Assembly (NCBI GenBank): GCA_030077755.1
Contig: JAQJZZ010000005.1
Span: 1,364,001-1,428,000, forward strand
DNA length: 64,000 nt
Origin: Filosporella fistucella
Lineage: Eukaryota; Ascomycota; Leotiomycetes; Helotiales
Reading direction: 5' to 3'
In this document: positions 57,306-64,000 of the stretch, piece by piece
Numbering within the stretch: position 1 is the first letter of the stretch
Layout: every line of letters begins with the position of its first letter
Translations under genes and position numbers: made by a program
The notes under the pieces: generated by a model
Told to the model about the DNA's origin: nothing
The model's database searches: none
Seen by the model: the letters and a program-made list of their open reading frames with translations, nothing else

Positions 57306-59300
57306 ATGAATGTGGGCCGGGTGGCCAGACGCTGTGCTTCGACACAATATGGAGGTTATTGGTGGCCACGTAGGAAAAAGGACAACACGGTCGGTGGAAC
57401 GGCTAAGGGGCTATTAGATACTGGGCGGAGGTACAATAGTCAAGTCGCTGAGAGGAGGAGATACCAACCAGCAGATGATATTGCCTTTGTTGGTAACATC
57501 AAATCGGGACCTCCTGGTATAATTGGATTATCGATATCCGCAGATGGGAAGCTCAGGAGGCTCAGAAAGGACCAAGGTGTGGATGCTTTAAAAGCTGCCA
57601 TCAAAAAAGGTGCGGAACAGTTGAGGCAAGAGCACTGTGAAGATTTCTCTCTCCCGCCTGTAACTGCAGCTCAATTTCGAGAGCAACTACGCAGCCAAGA
57701 AAGGCACAGAATCAGAAGTATCCTATCGAACCATTCCATGGATACGAATGTCAAGAGCTCGGCCGAGGATCATGAGGTTGCACCAAAAACTGCAGAAGAC
57801 TCGGTCATTGAAAGTTTCCATAGCAGCGATGCATCTGAAATCCTGCAGGAGTCATCACAAGCGCCGCCGAGAAGTCTGGACAACAACCACGAAGAGGCCC
57901 TTGCTGCATCGATCGATTCAAATCCTTCCTCGATACAATCTTCTCACCTGCCAAGTGTCAACACATCAGATACCAGCTCTATCGAAGAAAACTCTGACGA
58001 GGAACTGCAATATCGAGTCAACAGGAATTATGAAGAAGCCTTCAATGACCCCAAGCAAATCTCAACATGGCAGCCTATTCAGACACAAGATTCACTTATA
58101 AAACATTCAGAAATCGGTCTGAAAACCGAGACAACCACAGAGACAAAACTTAAGGATCCTACTATCCATATCTTGGGTTTGGGACCTATCGGCAAATTCA
58201 TTGCTCACTCTCTTGCCAGTCTTCCACATGCTCCGCCAATCACACTTTTGATGCATCGCCCATTAGTGATGCAACAGTGGCACGACGAAGGAGCTGCAAT
58301 AACGCTTTTGAGGGGCAACAAGATCATTCCCCAATCTAATTTCCGTATTGAGTCTTCAGCAGACTTTCAGAGAGATTCTGTTGAGCAACGATTTGTGGGC
58401 TTTGGTCAGAATCTGGAGCACACGTCCGAGCAGCCGGATTCCGTAATCCGCACTTTGATAGTAACCACGGACGCACATACTACACCGTCGGCATTGGCTT
58501 CAATCCAGCATCGACTGCGCCCATCAACCACCATTTGCTTTGTAAATGGTGGTTTAGGGCTGATAGAAAGAGTGAATGAGGAGCTTTTCCCCGATGATCA
58601 GAACCGTCCAAGTTACATCCTGGGGAATATGACCCATCGAATTGTACCTACAGGGTGGCATTTCACCATTGATGAACGAAAGCTTGGCGAATTCACTTGC
58701 TCTAAAATTCCCAAGGATCATGTGAGGAGAATGGAAAACACATCCATTTCGAGGAAAGATTTCCATTGGACGCCCGAATCCCGTCACGTCGTGTATGAGA
58801 TGGCTCGAACACCAGACTTCAACACTCGAACACTGGGGCATAAAAGCTTCTTGTGTGACCAGTTGCAGAAACTAGTAGCAGAATCAGTGATTGGTCCCCT
58901 CTCCGTGGTATACGATTGTTCGAATGACAAATTACTATACAATTACCATGCTTCTCGAACGATGAGATATCTTCTAGAGGATATCACCAGTGTCATTCTT
59001 GCCTTGCCAGAGCTGTCTACTCTGCCCAATTTGGATAAAATATTCGACCCCAAAAAATTAAATTCAATAACCGTATCAAAGTTGATGAAGACTGGCAAGA
59101 ATATTTCCCGGATGCTTCAAGACGTTCGGGCAGGGAGGAGAACGGATATCGAATTCTACAATGGCTACATTGATCGGCGAGCCAGACAATTGGGGATTAA
59201 ATGCCGTACAAATGAATTTGTGCTTGGGGTGGTGAGAGGGAAGTATAACATGAAGAAACAGGAGTTGAACGGTTATGTACCATTTTCAAAGAGATATTAG
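57306..59300 (+). CDS. Ketopantoate reductase-like (ApbA/PanE) protein with long N-terminal extension
   Basis: Single exon, 664 residues from the first in-frame ATG (57306). Residues about 285-660 form an ApbA/PanE-type fold: the NADP loop IHILGLGPIGKFIAHSLA, LIVTTDAHTTPSALASIQHRL, TICFVNGGLGLIERVNEELFP, ILGNMTHRIVPTGWHF, and the C-terminal helical domain with YDCSNDKLLYNYHASRTMRYLLEDI. True PanE makes pantoate for CoA. The extra 280 N-terminal residues (GYWWPRRKK, IAFVGNIKSGPPGIIGLSISADGKL, then a low-complexity Ser/Glu region) are not in bacterial PanE and suggest a different, possibly mitochondrial role. The start MNVGRVARRCAST is basic and Ser/Arg-rich. Function inferred only at family level. 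Confidence 0.75.
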   Translation: MNVGRVARRCASTQYGGYWWPRRKKDNTVGGTAKGLLDTGRRYNSQVAERRRYQPADDIAFVGNIKSGPPGIIGLSISADGKLRRLRKDQGVDALKAAIKKGAEQLRQEHCEDFSLPPVTAAQFREQLRSQERHRIRSILSNHSMDTNVKSSAEDHEVAPKTAEDSVIESFHSSDASEILQESSQAPPRSLDNNHEEALAASIDSNPSSIQSSHLPSVNTSDTSSIEENSDEELQYRVNRNYEEAFNDPKQISTWQPIQTQDSLIKHSEIGLKTETTTETKLKDPTIHILGLGPIGKFIAHSLASLPHAPPITLLMHRPLVMQQWHDEGAAITLLRGNKIIPQSNFRIESSADFQRDSVEQRFVGFGQNLEHTSEQPDSVIRTLIVTTDAHTTPSALASIQHRLRPSTTICFVNGGLGLIERVNEELFPDDQNRPSYILGNMTHRIVPTGWHFTIDERKLGEFTCSKIPKDHVRRMENTSISRKDFHWTPESRHVVYEMARTPDFNTRTLGHKSFLCDQLQKLVAESVIGPLSVVYDCSNDKLLYNYHASRTMRYLLEDITSVILALPELSTLPNLDKIFDPKKLNSITVSKLMKTGKNISRMLQDVRAGRRTDIEFYNGYIDRRARQLGIKCRTNEFVLGVVRGKYNMKKQELNGYVPFSKRY

Positions 59301-60254
59301 AAAGAGTGCTAGGAGAGTATTGTACGAACGATGATATGTATAACACTAAGAGGAGGCGACTAGAAGGTCTCAGCTCCCTACTGGGAAGATTAATGGGATT
59401 AATTTTGTGCCACCGTTGAATGTTGTTTTGCCGTTTTACTCGGTGCTGTTTTAAAGAGCGCACGTAGTAGCATATGTGGACTTTTGCTAATAAAGTCTTG
59501 TTAGTCGTAGCTCATAATGTGTAGTTGGGGCAGAAGGCAATCGACCGCCGGATTTACATTTGTAACACCTCGACCGACCTTCTCAAGAACCCTCGTTATG
59601 CCACAAGAGTATCCAAATCATTTTGGGAAGTCCCCTAGATGGTCTTTAACGAATTAATTTTCTTTGAATAATGATTTCAAGCAAAGCAGCATCATGCACA
59701 GACCCATTTCTCGTGCTGCGTATTTAATTTCTGACATTCCTTCAATGCGCAAGGACACTATTCCGATCGTCACAACGAAGTAGCATCACTCTTCGATTTC
59801 TCTTTATTTGGAGTTATCCTTATCTCTCTGTCAAGTATCCGGTAAGTCTCAAGTCCAACAATTGTTACGTCGTAAATTTTCGTTTCGCATTCAATCATGT
59901 TCGGTGGCCGCATCAGGGAATTTTGAGGTCGCGATGCGACTTGTCCGGATCCGGCGATTCTTGCAACCGAATCTGGACATTTAGGTACCGCCGCTACCGT
60001 ATCTCGCAGTATCAAATGATGCTTTCAATTCCATCTTATATGTATGTCACTACCTCGTAGATATTATTTGATGCATTTGTCGCATTGTATCATTGTTGTC
60101 AGCAGCCACTATGCGTTCAGATTTACCAGGCATGAGTAATGCTGCCTTTGTCTATTTGAGCCATTGCTCCCCCTCCTATAACAATATTTTATTCTTCTAT
60201 ATCAGATCAGTCTGATTCTAGGGCTCTGAAGACAACTTTCGGTTACTCGTAGAC
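59301..60254. other. Intergenic, no gene recognised
   Basis: 3' flank of the reductase-like gene and promoter of the membrane protein gene. No coding or RNA feature seen. Confidence 0.5.
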
Positions 60255-62329
60255 ATGGCACCCTCCACATCCTGGCAACATGATTACCCTGCGACTCAAC
60301 ACGAAGAGTTTGAAGAAGATATACTTATACAACAACAACTTGCAGGCGATGCTCAGTCACATCGAGGCAGCATGAGCCAAAAGCCTGCTAATGGATTCAG
60401 CCACCACAATGCACAGGAGCTCACCGAAACTCAACGACTATTCTTCGAAGATGACAGTCTTCTCTTTACTTTCCTTAGCAACCCGTTTTTCAAAGCATTG
60501 TCCGGTGTCGCAGTCCTCGTTGGACTTTGGTCTAGCAGTTATGCAGCGGCCATTCTAATAGCTGGCCCTATCGCAGCTGGTATGATGCAGATAACGGCTC
60601 ATTTAATGTCAACAAATGTTATGAGATTGAGGGGTTTCGCACAATGGCAGGAATGGCGTAGTTGGTACGCAATATCGGTATGTGCAGCTTCTATTCATCC
60701 CTATTAGAATCTGCTCCGAAGCTACTTCCATCGGATTCGATTGGTATCTCATCTACTTGACTATTCGGAAGCTTGCATAGCATAGTGCTAATTCTTTGTA
60801 GTGGTTCGTTGGCTGGGTGTATCACCCAACATTCTTTCTACTCGGGGCTATTCTCTGCTACTACTTAGGTAGACTTAGCATATGGAGTAAGCAGAAAATC
60901 AATGTAGGATCAGAGCTGGCAGAGATTGGAGAACCAAGAGGAGAATCCGACGGCGCTTTGCAGGACAATGATATACGACCGCATGTGTGGTTTTCAGACA
61001 CGGTCAAATCAACTTCTACCTCTACAGCAGTAACCCATACGCCCTTCCCATACCAGACAACTTCCAGGGGTGTTCGCCGTTATCGCAACTTGACTGAAAC
61101 AGAACGAGTAGCTGAACAAAACGCAATTCCTGATGCTTTGTTTGGAGCCATAGACCCCGAGTATGCTAACAGCATACCACCAGATGAAATACCCATCATT
61201 GTCTCTGACATGGTTTCCATGGACAATTTTGTTAGAGATTCGATAAATAATTCTGTTCGCTTTCAGCAAGGCGGGTCTCGAGCTACCCCAATAACGAGAT
61301 ATCGTATGTTTTAGGGCCGTGACAAGGAACGCACCACTAACTCAGAGTTCAGGACCCTCAACTAGGACTAAAAGCAGACCAAAAACATTTTTCAATTCAG
61401 AAATTGCCGTTATATTTCATCTGTTCCTCGTTTCTGTAATAGTATACACCATTACCGCCATTTTGGTCATCAGGGCATTCTACCAAATTGAAATCACGGC
61501 AAAGCCATTTGGATTCTCCTCTACTACCCAGTCAGTCCTGGCTGGTGCTCGCAGCATGTACATGGAGGCAAAGAGTTACCAAAAGCCATTTCATCTTTCC
61601 ACTAGTCATCTGGTGTCATCTCGTCCCAATACGGGATCTCCCTCTAGCGGGATTGATGCTGGTAGCACCTCTGTCACGGATCCTCGAGCACCTGTTACGA
61701 CACAAGTGAGCCCCGACACACCTTCGACTTCGAAGAGCCCAGAGGAGAAAAGAGAAGATACACGAACAGTGTCTGCCATTAAAACCCGCTACCCAAGGCT
61801 CCACAGCGAAGTTCAAAAGTGCCTTGACCTCATCCGTCATGGTACTCACAAAATAGAGATTGTCGAGAAGCTTGCCGAGAACGCCGCAAAAACCATACTC
61901 AACAAGGGAGACATAGTATTGACTGAAGCTCAGCTCCGAGAATGTGTTTCTCTAAACGACTACTCACCCACCGAGTCTTCTCGAGAGCTAGCAATGATCA
62001 TGAACGAGATGATCGAAAAAGAGGGCAGCAAGGGTGGGAAGCGTGGCAAGCGTGGCTCAGGCTTCAGCTTGAAAAGAGTAGAGAAGAACCAGTTTTTTAA
62101 GTTTATCACCGAAGGGGAGGATCTGAAGAACATCAAGACCACGGAAGACTTGTTCGATATCATATCGAAGAACAGTCATAAAATCAAGTCTAGTGATTTC
62201 AGCCACCATCCCGTGATTGTTCAATTAGAAAGGGAAAGGCAGCAGAAGAGCAGAAAGGGAGTGCTTGGTACTTGGCCAAAGCATAGTAAAATGCCAAGGG
62301 ACTTTGTGATGAGGATGAGAAACCCCTAA
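60255..62329 (+). CDS. Multi-pass membrane protein, unrecognised
   Basis: Three exons (introns 60678-60801 and 61304-61352, the second with a CACTAAC branch site) give 633 residues. After a polar N-terminus there are two hydrophobic segments (FFKALSGVAVLVGLWSSSYA and AAILIAGPIAAGMMQITAHL), a third across the splice (WFVGWVYHPTFFLLGAILCYYL) and a fourth (IAVIFHLFLVSVIVYTITAILV, about residues 325-346). The C-terminal third is soluble: a Ser/Thr/Pro linker, then a charged region with YPRLHSEVQKCLDLIRHGTHKIEIV, a Lys/Gly run (GGKRGKRGSG) and DFVMRMRNP at the end. No family recognised. Well-formed introns and conserved-looking segments support a real gene. Confidence 0.75.
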
Positions 62330-62912
62330 ATTGTAACTTTTCGTTTTAGCATTAATTTCATTACTCAAACATGTACATTCTCATTGCAAGAAGTATAAGG
62401 AAAATATTGACATAACTTGACTTGTGGGTTGTTATAAAGGAGAAATATGCCCAAAGATTATTCGGGAGCAAGAATTGTACCCGAGAAAATGCTATGAGAA
62501 GTACAGTAATGGTATACAAGGGCTAGTGAATTGAATGTAGGAAGTGAGGTGAGGCAGGCGAGGCAGGCTATCATGGTTGGGAAGCGAAATAAAAGGAGAG
62601 CAAATATAAAATGTAGGTAGGGGTGCTAAATGTGAGTTTTAACGAAATGGAAAGCAGCAGCGTATAAAGACGCAGCTCGAGGATTGAATATCAATTTGCA
62701 ATGGAATTTAGAATTTAAAGCCAAAATCAGAACTGAACACAAATCATGATACTATATGGAGACCTCACTTCCTTGCACTCAGCCATGCTGCACTGTACAA
62801 GGACAACACACCCCACCCCAACACCAAAAAAGCTCGTCACGCAAGGCTGAGAACACCCCTCTTTCAAACCTCCCGCCAACAGCTCATACAAGATACCACC
62901 ACAACACACAAA
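62330..62912. other. Intergenic, no gene recognised
   Basis: Short tandem GAGGCAGGC units near 62550-62570. Promoter region of the PDCD5-family gene at the right end. Confidence 0.5.
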
Positions 62913-63426
62913 ATGGAGGACGATGATTTAGCACAGGTAGGCATCTAGTAGTCATTTCAAAGTAGTAGCTGACAATCTACAAAACAGATCAGAGCTGCTC
63001 GTCTCGAGCAGCTTAAATCACAAAGTGGAGGCAGTCTAGGAGGAGGCGCCAGTGCCGGTCAAGGTTCAGGCGAAGACAGACAGTACTGCTCCATTTCATA
63101 TACCCTTTTTCGGAATCTCTCTAATTGATCTTTCCGATAGGAAACAAGAATCCGAAGCTCGCCAATCAATACTCTCACAAATCCTCGAGCCCGAAGCGGC
63201 CGATCGCCTGGGGCGCATCCGACTCGTGAAAGAGAGCAGAGCACAAGATGTCGAGAATAGGTTGATTATGCTGGCTAGAAGTGGGCAGCTACGGGCGAAG
63301 GTCACGGAGCAGCAGCTCAAGGAATTATTGGGCGCTGTGGCAGAGACCAAAGAAGAGGAGAAGATTGTCATTTCGAGGAGGAAAGGAGGATGGGATGATG
63401 ATGACGATGATTTACTTGATCTATAA
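62913..63426 (+). CDS. PDCD5 / TFAR19 family DNA-binding protein
   Basis: Three exons: 24 nt (MEDDDLAQ), 62988-63082 and 63141-63426, with introns 62937-62987 and 63083-63140. The product has 134 residues, the normal size. The pattern is IRAARLEQLKSQSGG, then ARQSILSQILEPEAADRLGRIRLVKESRAQDVENRLIMLARSGQL, then VTEQQLKELLGAV, and an acidic end DDDDDDLLDL. Eukaryotic PDCD5 is a small helical-bundle protein linked to chaperonin (TRiC) and DNA binding; its fungal role is poorly known. It converges with COQ4, with only about 170 bp between the stops. Confidence 0.92.
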
Positions 63427-63594
63427 CTGGTGGGAGGTGGCCATGAGTAGTATGCTTGCTGGCGTTGGGAATTTGACCAAAGGATGAACATTCTGCACAA
63501 TTATGAAGGTCCGAAGCGTTGAGTCTGGAATGGAGATATCCTTTTCCTATACAAAATTGATACATGGTCTCATGGTATATCACACAGCAACCCA

Positions 63595-64000
63595 TCAGTT
63601 GATCCCCAAGCTATCGCTTGCTCGCTCCTTGGCTTCCTTCTCAGCCTTCTTTCTAGCTCTCTCAGCTTTCCGTATCTCCCTCAAATCAACTGGCTTCTCA
63701 ATACCAAGTTCTTCCCGTAAGCTGCTCACATCCCTTTCCAACTCTTCCTCCCAGTAAACGCAAATGACTTCCTTACTCTTGATGCCATTCTTTAGTGCCC
63801 ACGGCAGCAACACCTTCCAAAATCTTTCTCTCTCCACCTGCTTCAGTGTACTGACGGCAAATAAAGACAAGCCTGTCATTGGCAGCAGGGTATTTGCAAA
63901 TTCAAATGCCTTTAGGGCAATTTCCCCCTCTCTGATGATAGGCAAACCAGTAATAGCATGGTAGAAATCATGGCACTCCCGATATCTCTGCATCACGTAT
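63595..64000 (-). CDS. COQ4: Ubiquinone biosynthesis protein COQ4 (3' part; 5' cut by window end)
   Basis: Organises the coenzyme Q synthesis complex on the matrix side of the inner mitochondrial membrane. The 134 visible codons start [18 protein letters not shown] and run to the stop at 63595. The family metal-binding motif HDxxH-x11-E is complete (HDFYH, then Glu in REGE). [53 protein letters not shown] and the basic tail also match. The frame is open at the window edge, so the N-terminal half lies beyond 64,000. Confidence 0.93.
   Translation of the reverse strand, partial: YVMQRYRECHDFYHAITGLPIIREGEIALKAFEFANTLLPMTGLSLFAVSTLKQVERERFWKVLLPWALKNGIKSKEVICVYWEEELERDVSSLREELGIEKPVDLREIRKAERARKKAEKEAKERASDSLGIN

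Noticed and set aside
1..64000. CRISPR array, bacterial operon or phage-type system
   Set aside because: No regularly spaced repeats; spliced eukaryotic genes throughout.

Overview
The window is a piece of a filamentous ascomycete (Pezizomycotina) chromosome. Support comes from short GT-AG introns (mostly 44-130 nt) with CTAAC-like branch sites, fungal housekeeping genes, and an extremely AT-rich block of decayed retrotransposons that looks processed by repeat-induced point mutation (RIP). A Leotiomycetes/Helotiales-type source is my guess, not something the sequence proves.

Region 1-12,730 is a retrotransposon graveyard. Bases 1-1845 are the 3' end of a Ty3/gypsy chromovirus (integrase tail, chromodomain, an antisense ORF remnant, polypurine tract, LTR). 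Bases 3910-11139 are a minus-strand Ty1/copia element with 5' LTR, a primer-binding site that looks like a half-tRNA(iMet) site, gag, protease, integrase, RT, RNase H and 3' LTR. Two solo LTRs of the same copia family lie at 2477-3038 and, nested inside gag, at 8407-8976. Each is flanked by a perfect 5-bp target-site duplication. From about 12,730 the base composition becomes ordinary.

Region 12,730-23,250 is a decayed subtelomere-like or accessory margin. It holds fragments of a sugar transporter and a zinc alcohol dehydrogenase, a DHA1-type MFS transporter with one in-frame stop, a secreted protein gene followed by about 2 kb of same-strand Ser/Thr/Pro-rich ORF pieces, and a small membrane protein.

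Region 24,700-64,000 is mostly core genome: pantothenate kinase, an unrecognised two-exon gene, AIM11, a dead glutathione S-transferase, tRNA-Arg(UCU), an unrecognised two-exon gene, a full-length cellular RNA-dependent RNA polymerase (RNA silencing), mitochondrial D-lactate dehydrogenase, ribosomal protein S4, aspartate-semialdehyde dehydrogenase, a twin-CX9C mitochondrial protein, exosome cofactor LRP1, a ketopantoate-reductase-like protein with a long N-terminal extension, an unrecognised membrane protein, a PDCD5-family protein, and the 3' part of COQ4 running off the window end.

Gene models were assembled by eye from splice signals and reading phase; nearly all sum to whole codons. The genes are single transcription units, not operons. 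Several are mitochondrial (AIM11, DLD, twin-CX9C protein, COQ4), but I see no cluster acting as one pathway. I found no clearly new biological system; the most unusual items are the retrotransposon architecture and the uncharacterised proteins.
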